Of a DNA stretch of 64,000 nucleotides, positions 55,216 to 64,000 are shown piece by piece. Under the pieces are notes generated by a model that saw nothing but the letters and a program-made list of their open reading frames with translations, ran no database searches and had not been told where the DNA came from. The stretch covers positions 1-64,000 of the forward strand of contig CAILEM010000164.1 in assembly GCA_903833215.1 (NCBI GenBank), in the 5' to 3' direction. Position 1 is the first letter of the stretch. Each line of letters opens with the position of its first letter. This stretch comes from an uncultured Armatimonadota bacterium. Its GTDB lineage: Bacteria; Armatimonadota; Fimbriimonadia; Fimbriimonadales; Fimbriimonadaceae. The position numbers were made by a program, and so were the translations under genes.

Positions 55216-56049
55216 TCAGAAACCACCGACGGCGCTCACAACCGATCGCAGGTAGGCGACCTCGGCTTTCAGCTTGGCATCGCGGGCGTCGCCGTTATCT
55301 TCCTCGTAGAAAGGCATGAAAACTAGAGTGCCATCGAACTGGTTCACCTTCAAGGCTTCCATAACCCGATGCCAGTTCGTCACACCTTCTGAGATTGGTG
55401 CGAATGTCCGTCGCCAACCTTTGTCGGGATCGGTTGCCAGAGTCTTTTCTTGCCAAGTCACCGTGTCTTTCACGGCAAGCCAGGCACAATAGTCGCCGAG
55501 CAGACCAACCGAGAAGTCCCAGGGCTCAAACCCTTGAAAACTCTGATTACCAGGGTCCAGTTCAACACCAATCCACTGCGAAGGCAGTCCCCTCACCAGG
55601 TTGTAGGCCGCACTGGGAGAAGTGATCAGAGTGTTGTGATGGATCTGATAGATCGCACGGATGCGATGCTTCTGGGCTGCTTCTGCTACTCGATCCATGT
55701 CTGCTTTGGCGGCTTTCAGAGCCTCGTGAACATCGCCGGTAGCCTTGGGAAACCATCCCATTCGGAACTCTTTGATGCCACAACCCGCCATTGGTGCCAT
55801 TGGGCTTTGGTCAGACGCCAATACGTCGGCGGAAAATGTCGTTGAGGCACATGTGATCGTCAACCCAGCCTGAGTCGCCTCGTTCATAAATCGGGAAAGG
55901 TCTGTGGCAACGAACTCCTCGTCCACCGGATAGCCCTTACGAATGACGACGTTGGTGGTATCCAGCCCAACACTCTGCACCAAATCCGCAAGCTGGCCCG
56001 CGCTGAAATCTCGATACAACTTAGGAAACAAGCTCCAGACCGCGCGCAT
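55216..56049 (-). CDS. TIM-barrel sugar isomerase/epimerase-like protein
   Basis: A 277-aa xylose-isomerase-like barrel. Candidate metal ligands lie in YQIHHNTL, GVELDPGNQSFQG and the C-terminal Glu of EVAYLR region; exact residues not certain. Substrate unknown. No signal peptide. It may share the carbohydrate theme of the following GH106 operon, although the family-A repeat and about 285 bp separate them. Confidence 0.78.
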   Translation of the reverse strand: MRAVWSLFPKLYRDFSAGQLADLVQSVGLDTTNVVIRKGYPVDEEFVATDLSRFMNEATQAGLTITCASTTFSADVLASDQSPMAPMAGCGIKEFRMGWFPKATGDVHEALKAAKADMDRVAEAAQKHRIRAIYQIHHNTLITSPSAAYNLVRGLPSQWIGVELDPGNQSFQGFEPWDFSVGLLGDYCAWLAVKDTVTWQEKTLATDPDKGWRRTFAPISEGVTNWHRVMEALKVNQFDGTLVFMPFYEEDNGDARDAKLKAEVAYLRSVVSAVGGF

Positions 56050-56116
56050 GGAGAGGTTTTACCCTTTGCGCACGGTCTTGGCTCGGACGACTAACCAAGC
56101 GTTGAATGATGAACCC

Positions 56117-57607
56117 TTACAAGCCGTAGATGTCCGAATACTTCGCCGTGGCATAGGCCAACCAATCGGTGGGCTCCATCGGACGACCTGTCACTTGAGT
56201 GACAAGTTCTCGAGGCGGAATCGAACGTGCATGCTGATAGACCTTGTCGGTGAGCCATCCCAAGATCGGCGCGAACTCGCCCTTCGCCATTAACGAGTCG
56301 GTATCACCGAGATCATGCTTCACGCACTTCCACATCTGACCGCCGATGAGATTGCCCATCGAATAGGTCGGGAAATACCCAACGGATCCGCGACTCCAAT
56401 GCACGTCTTGCAGACATCCAAGGGTATCGGTCGGCGGCGTAATTCCTAGGTAATCCGTGTACTTCGCGTTCCATGCTTCTGGAAGGTCTTTGATTTTCAC
56501 TTGACCTGTCAAGATTTCAACTTCAATTTCGAAGCGCACGAGGATGTGTAGGTTGTAGGTCAGTTCATCCGCGCCAACGCGAATGAAATCGGGTTCGACT
56601 TTGTTAAGCGCACGGTAAAAGGAATCAACATCCAGTCCACCGAGTCGAGGAAAAGAAGCCTGAAGCTTTGGCAAGAAGTACGTCCAGAAGCCACGTGACC
56701 GCCCCACGATATTCTCCCAAAGCCGCGATTGGCTTTCATGAACGGCCAACGAAATGCCACCTGCCAATGGCGTCCGATCCCACTTTAGGGGTGAATTCTG
56801 CTCGTAAAGTGCATGGCCCATTTCGTGCAATGAGGATGAGACAATCCCCTTGAGGTGTTCGCTCGCTCGGGTGGTCATGCGAATGTCGCTGCACGACGTT
56901 CCCGAACAGAATGCATTCGGAGCCAGGTTGAGGCGACCTCGATCGAGGTCGAATCCGATTGCTGAAATCGTTTGCTCTGAGAACAGACGGAGTGCCTCTT
57001 TATCCCAATCGCCCACGAGGGCGGCGTCATCAACGGGCGTCCCTTCCTCACGAATCTTCCGCACCAAATCGACGATCGGTTGCTTGATGCCCTGGAACAT
57101 CGCCTCCGCATCCGAATATGTGGCGCCCTGCTCGTACATATCGATCAGCGGATCGTAAATGTGGTTGGTGTAGCCGAGCAGCCCCGCCGTTTCACCAGCG
57201 ATATCAAAAAGCTGCTCGTAGAACGGTGCCAGCAGAGGAAAATTGTTCGTCGCTTTCGCCGTCTTCCAAGTCTCGTAGGCGTCGGAAGACACTCGCGAGT
57301 GGCGCTTTATCAACTCTTGGGGAAGCTTCGTTTCGATATCGACTTCGCGTCGCAGCGCCGCAGCCATCGCCACATCTTCAGAACCAGGCTGAGCCTCAGC
57401 TTCGAATGCTTCTAGCGCTCGCGCAAACTCATCGCCAGTAAACAACGCATGAGCTTTTGAGGTGAGAATCCCCACATGCGCCGTTCGGGCGGTTGCTCCG
57501 CCGGGCGGCATCAGGACCTGGCGATCCCAATTCATGAGGCTGATCGCCGACGCTAATGCGTTGTGGTCAGCAAAGAGTCGAAGTAGATTTTCCTTCGCAG
57601 TGGACAT
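56117..57607 (-). CDS. M32-family metallocarboxypeptidase, copy 1
   Basis: Cytoplasmic zinc carboxypeptidase (Taq type), 496 aa. The HEXXH zinc motif is in SSLHEMGHALYEQ near residue 270; ENIVGRSRGFW and YNLHILVRFEIE are also conserved. It removes C-terminal residues from peptides. It lies next to a close paralogue. TAGAAT lies 11 nt before the ATG. Confidence 0.94.
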   Translation of the reverse strand: MSTAKENLLRLFADHNALASAISLMNWDRQVLMPPGGATARTAHVGILTSKAHALFTGDEFARALEAFEAEAQPGSEDVAMAAALRREVDIETKLPQELIKRHSRVSSDAYETWKTAKATNNFPLLAPFYEQLFDIAGETAGLLGYTNHIYDPLIDMYEQGATYSDAEAMFQGIKQPIVDLVRKIREEGTPVDDAALVGDWDKEALRLFSEQTISAIGFDLDRGRLNLAPNAFCSGTSCSDIRMTTRASEHLKGIVSSSLHEMGHALYEQNSPLKWDRTPLAGGISLAVHESQSRLWENIVGRSRGFWTYFLPKLQASFPRLGGLDVDSFYRALNKVEPDFIRVGADELTYNLHILVRFEIEVEILTGQVKIKDLPEAWNAKYTDYLGITPPTDTLGCLQDVHWSRGSVGYFPTYSMGNLIGGQMWKCVKHDLGDTDSLMAKGEFAPILGWLTDKVYQHARSIPPRELVTQVTGRPMEPTDWLAYATAKYSDIYGL

Positions 57608-57647
57608 GGCTTAAATCCATTCTAGCCGGATCAATAACACGCAAGAG

Positions 57648-57676
57648 GGGCCACCTTCTCTTTGAGAAAGCGGCCC
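57648..57676 (-). terminator. hairpin between the two M32 genes
   Basis: GGGCC...TTCTC and GAGAA...GGCCC pair around AAA with two interior mismatches; the tail on the minus strand (CTCTTGCGTG) is only weakly T-rich. It may end transcription of the upstream M32 gene. Confidence 0.45.
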
Positions 57677-57705
57677 GTTCGTCTTGCTTGGTGATGCTGA
57701 AGTGT

Positions 57706-59184
57706 CTACAAATTGTAGATCTCTGAATATTTGGCATTGAGCCCGGCCAGATAGTCTTCAGCGCCCATCGGCTTGCCTGTGACTCGCTGGATCAGTTCCT
57801 TGGGCGCATAGCGCTTGCCCTGGGCGTACACGTTATCTCGCAGCCAACCGAGAATCGGTGCAAAGTTTCCGCTTGCCATCAGTTCATCTGTGTTCGGAAC
57901 GTCCTTCTTGAGTGCGTTCCAAATCTGGTAGCTCAGGAGGTTGCCCATTGAGTAGGTCGGGAAGTAGCCGATCGAACCCATCGACCAGTGAACATCTTGT
58001 AGACACCCTTCTGCATCATTTCGTGGGGTGATGCCGAGATATTCAGCATATTTGGCGTTCCATGCTTCAGGGAGATCCTTGACCTTCAGCTTGTCGGTGA
58101 GCACATCGAGCTCAATTTCGAACCGTACGAGCACGTGCAGGTTATAGGTAAGTTCGTCGGCTTCAACACGGATATATGACGGTTCAACCCTGTTGATCGC
58201 TCGATAGAACGTGTTGAGATCATAAGACGCGAGTGCTGGGAATTTCGCTTGTAGCGCAGGCAAGAAATGGCTCCAGAACGGCTTGCTGCGCCCGACAATG
58301 TTCTCCCAGGTTCGAGATTGGCTTTCGTGAACTCCGAGCGATACTCCGCCAGCCAGCGGCGAACGATCCCAACTCATTGGCGAGCCTTGCTCATACATAC
58401 CGTGCCCGGCCTCATGCAGCGAGCCGAAGATGGCACTGCCAATGTACGGCTTGTATCGTGTGGTCAACCGAATATCGCCGACCGACCATCCCGTACAGAA
58501 CGGATGGGGCGCAGTATCTTGTCTTCCCCGTGCGAAATCGAATCCGATTGCTTGCACCAACATCTCGGTGAATTCACCCTGGAGCGTTTTGCTCCAGTCA
58601 CCATAAAGCAAGCTGTCGTCAATCACCGGTTGGGCAGCAATCGACTTGACCAGAGCGACCTGCGGACCCTTAATAGCATCGAACATTGCTCTCGCATCTG
58701 CGGCCGTCGCACCTTGCTCATATTGATCAAGCAGTGCATCGTAAATGCTCTCCTTGTAGCCAAGGAACTGTGCCTCTTCACGCGCGATCTCAAACATTCG
58801 CTCAAGGGTTGGGGCAAAGCTGGCGAAATCGGATTTAGCGCGCGCTTCCACCCAGCGCTCATGAGCGATGGCCGAGAGTCGAGATTTTTCCTCGACGAGT
58901 GAGGTTGGCAGCTTTGTAGCCAGGTCCAAGTCTCGTCTAACAACTCTAAGCATCGCTTCGTCATCTTCAGCCTCAGGTGACGAGGCATCGAGCGCTGTAC
59001 GCGTCTCATCGGCTACAAACGTTTCGTGAGCCATTCGACTCAAGATCCCGATATGCTCCGCACGGGCCGTAGCACCACCCTTCGGCATATACGTCTGCTG
59101 GTCCCAATCCATCATGGTGAGGGCAGCATGCAACGCATTGACATCGGCAAGCCGCGATTTCAGGGTCTCTAGGGCGGAAGGCAT
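57706..59184 (-). CDS. M32-family metallocarboxypeptidase, copy 2
   Basis: A 492-aa paralogue of the gene at 56117, with HEAGHGMYEQG as the zinc motif and the same C-terminal GYFPTYSMGNL block. I chose ATG 59184 (MPSALETLKSRL), aligned to its paralogue's start; a 34-residue upstream extension is unlike the family. TAAACT lies 7 nt before it. The two copies arose by tandem duplication, and identity is well over 50% in the conserved blocks. Confidence 0.94.
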   Translation of the reverse strand: MPSALETLKSRLADVNALHAALTMMDWDQQTYMPKGGATARAEHIGILSRMAHETFVADETRTALDASSPEAEDDEAMLRVVRRDLDLATKLPTSLVEEKSRLSAIAHERWVEARAKSDFASFAPTLERMFEIAREEAQFLGYKESIYDALLDQYEQGATAADARAMFDAIKGPQVALVKSIAAQPVIDDSLLYGDWSKTLQGEFTEMLVQAIGFDFARGRQDTAPHPFCTGWSVGDIRLTTRYKPYIGSAIFGSLHEAGHGMYEQGSPMSWDRSPLAGGVSLGVHESQSRTWENIVGRSKPFWSHFLPALQAKFPALASYDLNTFYRAINRVEPSYIRVEADELTYNLHVLVRFEIELDVLTDKLKVKDLPEAWNAKYAEYLGITPRNDAEGCLQDVHWSMGSIGYFPTYSMGNLLSYQIWNALKKDVPNTDELMASGNFAPILGWLRDNVYAQGKRYAPKELIQRVTGKPMGAEDYLAGLNAKYSEIYNL

Positions 59185-59490
59185 AGAGTTGAGTTTACTC
59201 TGACAAACTATTTTGTAAAGCCATTGGTCCCTGCCGGTGTTAAAGGACGCATGCTTACACCCAAACAGGGTTACCGTTCGCAACAAACGAAATAACTTCC
59301 TGAATCACCCGCAGGGTCGCTAAACGAAAGTCCAACTCGTCTCTCTCCGATGTTGCACCCCCGAGAGATGGCGAGAAAGGTAAACAAATTTTAGACTCGC
59401 TTTAGGAAATCGAATCAATTTCTCGAAAGAAGTCCTAAACTTCTTAGATATTTCCGCAACGCTCTGTTCAAATTCTCGTAATATTGGTTG

Positions 59491-59892
59491 ATGGGCAAGG
59501 ACAAATACCATAAGGTGCCCGCTCAAGACCCGGTAACGGGCGGTGAACTGTATATCAGTGAGGTCGCCAGCGAAGAGAGCGGAATCACGATCCGGGGGAA
59601 ATTCGAAATTCCTCGATACGCTCGATTGGAACCGGAACAACAAAAGTTTCTGGAGACTTTCCTGCGATGTCGCGGAATGCTCAACAGTGTTGAGCGGGAA
59701 CTGGGGATAAGTTATCCCACCGTCCGCGCTCGGCTTGATAGCCTTCTTGACGCGCTAGACTTGACGCCACAGAAAGAAGAACCTGTAAAACGCGACAAGT
59801 CGACGGAAAAGCGACGTAAAGTTCTTGAAGAGCTTGAGAAGGGCGAAATTACAGCAGACGAAGCAAAGGAACGGCTAGGAGTTTTGAGGTGA
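59491..59892 (+). CDS. DUF2089-family protein without zinc cysteines
   Basis: A 133-aa protein. The family core GKFEIPRYARLEPEQQKFLETFLRCRG (quoted in part) and the HTH-like SVERELGISYPTVRARLD are present, but the N-terminal part that normally carries CxxC zinc pairs (here PAQDPVTGGELY) has none. DUF2089 proteins are thought to be regulators and are often paired with DUF4097 genes, as here. TAATAT lies 6 nt before ATG 59491. It overlaps the next gene by four bases. Confidence 0.85.
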   Translation: MGKDKYHKVPAQDPVTGGELYISEVASEESGITIRGKFEIPRYARLEPEQQKFLETFLRCRGMLNSVERELGISYPTVRARLDSLLDALDLTPQKEEPVKRDKSTEKRRKVLEELEKGEITADEAKERLGVLR

Positions 59893-61100
59893 GGGAAGAA
59901 GTACAAAGAATCAGCAAACTTGTGGCAGATGGCAAGCTGAGCCCAGAAGATGCTGCGGCGTTAATCGATGCGTTTTACGAAACGGATCGAAGCGAGGAGC
60001 AGGAATCGGCCACCACGCCTCCACCGCCACCTCCTCCTACTGAAGAGGCGAAAAAATCTGGCGCACGAGATCCCTTCCGATCTTTGATTGAGTCCATCGA
60101 GAAGATGACCAAAGAAGGCATGGAGACCGTCGATTGGAACGAGGTTTCCAAGCATGCTCGCCAGTCTGCGAAAAAAGGTCTTGACCAACTGAAGGCCGGC
60201 ATCGAAGACCTAAGCAAGGGCAAGGTGAACATCGGTTGGCTGCTCACCAGTGAAGAGCGAGAAATTACCCTTCCTCTGTCCATTCCAACTGGGAAGACAC
60301 TCAAGATTGACAACGCATCGGGTGAGATCAAAGTTGTCGGTGGTTTTGAAGTCGGAAGCGTTACCGCGCATGCTCGGTTCAAGGGCGCGACGATCGAAGA
60401 AGCCAAGGCCAAAGCTGACGCCTACACCTTGATAATCGAAGAGAGCGATCACATTGTTGAAATCCGCCAACCGGACGTCAACGGTCTGACCGTCGATATC
60501 GAAATTCAGATGCCAGGCCACGGAAATGTGAACATCCATTCGGAATCGGGCAACATCCAGTTACTCGATACTCAAGGTGGATGCCGCGTTGACGGCAAGT
60601 CGGGGAATGTCGTCCTTCGAGGACTGCACGGCATCGTCGAGGTAGCCACCGCAAGTGGCAACATCTCGATCGAAGACACAGAGGGTGCTTCCTTATCGCT
60701 TGAAAACCGATCCGGAAACATTCGAGCCGCTCGCACCAAGGGCAACCTCAAGGCGAGAACCGCATCGGGAGATATCACGGTGACGAATAGCGGTGGAAAG
60801 GTCATTTCGATCGAAACTGCCTCGGGCAACGTCAGCGTGGATCTTGATGAACCTGTCACCGGGACCCTGAACATACGAACTGTGGACGGAAACGCACTTG
60901 CATCGCTGCCAGATGGAAGCGATTGCCGGGTCAGCCTTTCGACGCTCCGAGGAGTCGTTCAGTCCGGAATCGACCTTGAGGACGAAGCACGCGCAGAGTC
61001 GAGAATCACGGGTCGCCTCGGTGGAGGAACCGGAACCCTGGATATCAGCGCCGTGACCGGCAACATCACCCTCGAACTTCGAGACCAGACTAACTTCTGA
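59889..61100 (+). CDS. DUF4097-family beta-repeat protein
   Basis: A 403-aa protein starting GTG (MREEVQRISKLVADGKLSPEDAAALID), a SHOCT-like N-terminal segment, then a Pro-rich linker (about 45-55) and from residue 130 the DUF4097 solenoid of GN(I/V) turns such as SGNIQLLDTQGG, SGNVVLRGLHG, ASGNISIEDTEG. No signal or membrane segment. Co-translated with the DUF2089 gene, whose product may regulate it; function unknown. Confidence 0.85.
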   Translation: MREEVQRISKLVADGKLSPEDAAALIDAFYETDRSEEQESATTPPPPPPPTEEAKKSGARDPFRSLIESIEKMTKEGMETVDWNEVSKHARQSAKKGLDQLKAGIEDLSKGKVNIGWLLTSEEREITLPLSIPTGKTLKIDNASGEIKVVGGFEVGSVTAHARFKGATIEEAKAKADAYTLIIEESDHIVEIRQPDVNGLTVDIEIQMPGHGNVNIHSESGNIQLLDTQGGCRVDGKSGNVVLRGLHGIVEVATASGNISIEDTEGASLSLENRSGNIRAARTKGNLKARTASGDITVTNSGGKVISIETASGNVSVDLDEPVTGTLNIRTVDGNALASLPDGSDCRVSLSTLRGVVQSGIDLEDEARAESRITGRLGGGTGTLDISAVTGNITLELRDQTNF

Positions 61101-61113
61101 TAAACATAGAGCA

Positions 61114-61155
61114 GGGCCTCCTCACCAGCCAACCGGCGCTGTGAGGGGGCCCTTT
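61114..61155 (+). terminator. terminator after DUF4097 gene
   Basis: GGGCCTCCTCAC and GTGAGGGGGCCC pair at 11 of 12 positions, followed by TTTGCATTT. The gap 61101-61494 holds no gene seen beyond this; it contains an open frame extending the next gene, which I reject. Confidence 0.7.
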
Positions 61156-61494
61156 GCATTTGAACGATGCCTCCCGGCCCGGTCCGGACTCGCGAAAGGC
61201 CTCCGATGGCGCAACGCTCCCGTGAAATCGAGGATTTTCGGCTGCCGAATTTGGGTTCGTTGCGGCCGATTGGCACCTCCGCCTTTCGAATTCAAGGGAG
61301 CATTGTTGGAACTTGAGAATCATCCTTCGCCCTTAGCGACCGACTGCGTCCTTGGCATGAGTTATCCGTTCGTTCCGGAAGTTGCCACGGAGACAACGGC
61401 TACGGGTCTGGGAGGTATTCCTGCGGTTCAACCCTCAGTAGCCGTTGCATCAGCGATACGGCTATCATGTCTGGGTCAGAATATTGACTTCCCC

Positions 61495-63360
61495 ATGGCT
61501 GAATCCACTGAACGAGATTTTCAACAAGCGTTGAGCTTTCATAAGGCGCGCCGTTATGGCGAAGCCCAGGCGATGTATCGCGACCTGCTGGCGGACGATC
61601 CTGGCAACCTGGATATCACTCTTCTTCTGGGAATTCTCGCCGCACAAACCGACCATGAGGATGAAGCCTGCGACTTACTTGCTGAAGTGATCCACCGAGA
61701 TCCGCTCAATGGCGAAGCCCTCAAATGGTATGCCGGGGTTCTGTCGTTCAAGGACCAGCATGCGGAGGCTGAACACTACGCTGTCCGAGCGGTTTCCCTC
61801 CTTCCGCAGGATTACGATGCTCGGCTCAAGCTCTCAACTGCTTATTTTGGGCAGCAGAAGTTCAAGGAAACCGTCGACACGTTTTTGGGTGCCATTCGCC
61901 TCAATCCAGTTGAGAAGGACGCCTACTATGGTTTGGCAACGACCTATCTGCGGATGGGTGAGCCTTTTCTAGCGCGCGACATCCTGCGAGACGCTGTTCA
62001 CATTCAAACAACTCCTGAAAGTCTTCTCAAACTTGGAGAAGTTTGCCTCGCATGCGAGGATCCCCATCAGGCAATTCTGTGTGCGCAGGGCGTGTTGGCG
62101 AGAAAGCCACAAGACACTGAGGCGCTTATCTTGCTCGTGCGTGCCTACCGTAACGCCCAAATGGAGCATCAAGAGGACGAGGCACTTCAGCGGCTACGTT
62201 CCGTCAGTCCGGATGACCAGCTTGGGCACACGCTATTTGGACGACGACTCCAATCCTTGGGCCATTTCACGGATGCCGAGAAAGAATTTCAGCGGTCGAT
62301 AGAAATCAAACCCGAACAAGGAGTCGCTTACTATGGCATCACGGCCGGTCGACGAATTGCAGAGGCGGACCGTGAACTGGTGCAACAAATGGAACGGGTT
62401 GTTAACGATGGCGATATGAACCAAGATGAGCGCGCCCACCTTCACTTCGCACTCGGAAAGGCATATGACAACCTGGGCCAATACGGCGATGCGATGGCTC
62501 ATTTCGACCTAGGCAACAAGCTTATGCGCGAACTGCGTATGGGTGTGCGCAAATTCGATCGCGAAGCTGCGGTCGAACAAGTCGACCGAATCATCGAGCT
62601 TTTCACGGCTGACTTTCTCGATATTCAAGCCGAGAAAATGGCCAAGCAGCCTGCACTCACACCTCAGCCAATCTTCATCGCTGGCATCATGCGATCGGGA
62701 ACCACGCTTGCCGAACAGATCCTGTCTTGCCACCCGATGGTGGGTGGCGGCGGCGAGCAAGGATTTTGGCGTCCCGCCGAATCCGAGTGTGTGAATTACA
62801 GCAAGCACACTGTGTTTCGCGACACCATCCGCACGAAAGCAAAGCAGTACGTGGACCTATTGGCCAAGGTAGCTCCAGATCGTCCCTATGTGACGGATAA
62901 GAACCCCGCAAACCGAATGGTTTATGGATTGCTGCACATTGCCTTTCCGAACTCACGAATCATCCACATGCGACGAAACCCGATAGACGTGGCGATTTCG
63001 ATCTACACGACACTCATTCGGACAGGCGCTCCTTTTGTTGGAGATCAAGACGACATTGTCTTCGCGCTTAAGGAACACGAGCGCTTGGTAGCCCACTGGA
63101 AGTCCGTCCTTCCCGAGGACCGCCTCATCGAAGTTAGGTATGAGGAACTCGTCCGAGATCGTGAGGCACAAACACGCAGGATCGTCGAGTTCTGCGGTCT
63201 GCCGTGGGATGAAGCATGTCTCCATCCGGAAGATAATTTGAGGACGGTTGTCACACCAAGCTTTTGGCAGGTCCGCCAACCCGTCTACTCCGCCTCCGTT
63301 GAGCGGTGGAAGAAGTACGAACCGTGGTTGGGGCCATTTGCCGAATTGGCCGGCAATTAA
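61495..63360 (+). CDS. TPR-sulfotransferase fusion protein
   Basis: A 621-aa protein from ATG 61495 (MAESTERDFQQAL). Residues about 5-330 are TPR repeats; about 390-621 are a sulfotransferase with the PAPS loop GIMRSGTTLAEQIL and the 3'-phosphate block IIHMRRNPIDVAISIY. Resembles tyrosylprotein-like or other TPR-sulfotransferases. The frame is open about 118 codons upstream, but that part lacks TPR character. Acceptor unknown. Confidence 0.88.
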   Translation: MAESTERDFQQALSFHKARRYGEAQAMYRDLLADDPGNLDITLLLGILAAQTDHEDEACDLLAEVIHRDPLNGEALKWYAGVLSFKDQHAEAEHYAVRAVSLLPQDYDARLKLSTAYFGQQKFKETVDTFLGAIRLNPVEKDAYYGLATTYLRMGEPFLARDILRDAVHIQTTPESLLKLGEVCLACEDPHQAILCAQGVLARKPQDTEALILLVRAYRNAQMEHQEDEALQRLRSVSPDDQLGHTLFGRRLQSLGHFTDAEKEFQRSIEIKPEQGVAYYGITAGRRIAEADRELVQQMERVVNDGDMNQDERAHLHFALGKAYDNLGQYGDAMAHFDLGNKLMRELRMGVRKFDREAAVEQVDRIIELFTADFLDIQAEKMAKQPALTPQPIFIAGIMRSGTTLAEQILSCHPMVGGGGEQGFWRPAESECVNYSKHTVFRDTIRTKAKQYVDLLAKVAPDRPYVTDKNPANRMVYGLLHIAFPNSRIIHMRRNPIDVAISIYTTLIRTGAPFVGDQDDIVFALKEHERLVAHWKSVLPEDRLIEVRYEELVRDREAQTRRIVEFCGLPWDEACLHPEDNLRTVVTPSFWQVRQPVYSASVERWKKYEPWLGPFAELAGN

Positions 63361-63385
63361 GCTCCGAAACGAAGCGTTCAAACAG

Positions 63386-63417
63386 AAGCGCCTACTTGAA
63401 GAATCAAGTAGGCGCTT
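63386..63417. terminator. bidirectional intrinsic terminator
   Basis: Perfect 14-bp arms AAGCGCCTACTTGA / TCAAGTAGGCGCTT around AGAA, with TTTT on the plus side. It separates the convergent sulfotransferase and small-protein genes. Confidence 0.9.
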
Positions 63418-63441
63418 TTCCCGAATTAGCATCTCTCGAGG

Positions 63442-63699
63442 CTATTTCGTCGCGGTTGGATCTGGACCGGCTAGTCCGCCCCCACCTTTCTCTGCTCCTG
63501 CATTGCCTGCGGCGTTCGCCGCTGCGGCAGCCTCTTCAGCTTTTTCAGCAGCCTTCATGCCATGCCCAGGGGTACCGTGACCAATCTCTTTTTTGATTTC
63601 GGTTGGGCCCATCATGGCTTCCTTACCCATGAAGATCGCGGCCGCCACTGCAAGAATGACGATCACGATCAAACCAATTTTCTTCGTAGTGTCGTTCAT
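63442..63699 (-). CDS. small anchored Ala/Gly-rich protein
   Basis: An 85-aa protein: N-terminal membrane segment (residues about 8-25, IGLIVIVILAVAAAIFMG), then a polar Ala/Glu/Gly-rich tail (AAEKAEEAAAAANAAG). No family recognised. Its ATG overlaps the pseudopilin stop as TAATG, so the two are coupled. Confidence 0.7.
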   Translation of the reverse strand: MNDTTKKIGLIVIVILAVAAAIFMGKEAMMGPTEIKKEIGHGTPGHGMKAAEKAEEAAAAANAAGNAGAEKGGGGLAGPDPTATK

Positions 63700-64000
63700 T
63701 AGTTATGGAATTGTGAGTCCCAGTGAACGAGGTTCTTTGCGTGGTTAGCAATCGCCTGTTGATAGTTGGTTGCCCACTGGCGGTCCATGATCTGACTTCT
63801 TGGCATCGACTTGGCATGGCTATCTGTAAAGAGCCAGTTTGTCTGACCATTGAAGTTCTCCATAGTGAGAGCATCTCCTGGGCAGCACCAACAATAGGGG
63901 CACGTATCAAGGACAGGATAGCTGTCGATCCCACCAGGAATGGTCGCGCTGTCGAATGCCCACTCGCGCTGGTCGGTTCTCTGCTGAACGATGTCTGACC
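63699..64000 (-). CDS. H-X9-DG-type pseudopilin, 3' end only
   Basis: The last 99 codons of a gene that runs off the right edge. The decoded end reads ...FNGQTNWLFTDSHAKSMPRSQ, a form of the H-X9-DG C-terminal signature of DUF1559-like prepilin proteins common in Planctomycetes and Armatimonadota. A Cys-rich patch DTCPYCWCCPGD lies just before. The N-terminal methylation motif would be outside the window, so the assignment rests on the C terminus only. Confidence 0.6.
   Translation of the reverse strand, partial: SDIVQQRTDQREWAFDSATIPGGIDSYPVLDTCPYCWCCPGDALTMENFNGQTNWLFTDSHAKSMPRSQIMDRQWATNYQQAIANHAKNLVHWDSQFHN

Noticed and set aside
61141-61494. 118-codon N-terminal extension of the TPR-sulfotransferase
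   Set aside because: It starts inside the upstream terminator and lacks TPR character; ATG 61495 gives a normal start.
63623-63934. 103-codon minus-strand frame at the right edge
   Set aside because: The next frame on the same strand encodes the pseudopilin C terminus and ends in a TAATG overlap, which is the better reading.

Overview
This 64 kb window is a densely coded bacterial chromosome segment of moderate-to-high G+C. It has about 57 recognisable protein genes, one tRNA and an unusually large stock of palindromic intergenic repeats. The gene content (futalosine-type menaquinone gene mqnC, an H-X9-DG-like pseudopilin fragment, GH106/sialate-esterase polysaccharide genes, TPR-sulfotransferase, mixed Shine-Dalgarno and leaderless starts) suggests an Armatimonadota-type organism, possibly class Fimbriimonadia. 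That assignment is an inference from content; no rRNA is present to confirm it. No phage, CRISPR array, transposase or plasmid gene was seen.

Layout. 258-8714 is a minus-strand housekeeping run: hpt, rho, a DUF151 nuclease-like gene, ligA, an OGG1-type glycosylase, a G5/3D cell-wall protein with a probable c-di-AMP riboswitch leader, rsmA and queG. 8818-9736 is a divergent SdpR/SdpI-like pair. 9740-11840 holds tandem repeats and three small membrane proteins. 11843-15745 carries trpB, an ABM-like protein, a GH5-like hydrolase, a Nudix hydrolase and lepB. 15844-20015 contains a DUF4446 protein, two ECF sigma factors, a probable anti-sigma factor and mrp. 20064-25332 carries a large DUF5695-like protein, a DUF948-like protein, initiator tRNA-fMet and an alkaline-phosphatase-superfamily enzyme. 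25849-37279 is mixed: MFS transporter, TMEM14 protein, ygfZ, GT2, J-like protein, mutY, pyrF, gcvT, an esterase and two TPR proteins. 37693-41604 is a four-gene overlapping minus-strand operon (AKR-like, small membrane protein, flavin amine oxidase, YtcJ-like amidohydrolase). 41652-46606 holds accB, a GNAT protein, hom, a nitrilase-family enzyme and a beta-propeller lipoprotein. 47035-59184 is a minus-strand block: mqnC, a BaiN/HI0933-like flavoprotein, a carbohydrate-esterase/GH106 operon, a TIM-barrel protein and two tandem M32 carboxypeptidases. 59491-64000 carries a DUF2089/DUF4097 pair, a TPR-sulfotransferase, a small secreted or anchored protein and the 3' end of a pseudopilin gene.

Two themes stand out. 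First, many genes lack a Shine-Dalgarno sequence and instead have a TANNNT or CATAAT box 5-9 nt before the start codon, which points to widespread leaderless transcription; in one case the box overlaps the stop codon of the gene before. Second, the gaps contain at least five families of palindromic or MITE-like repeats (several with two or three copies here) plus single inverted repeats, none with an associated transposase in the window.
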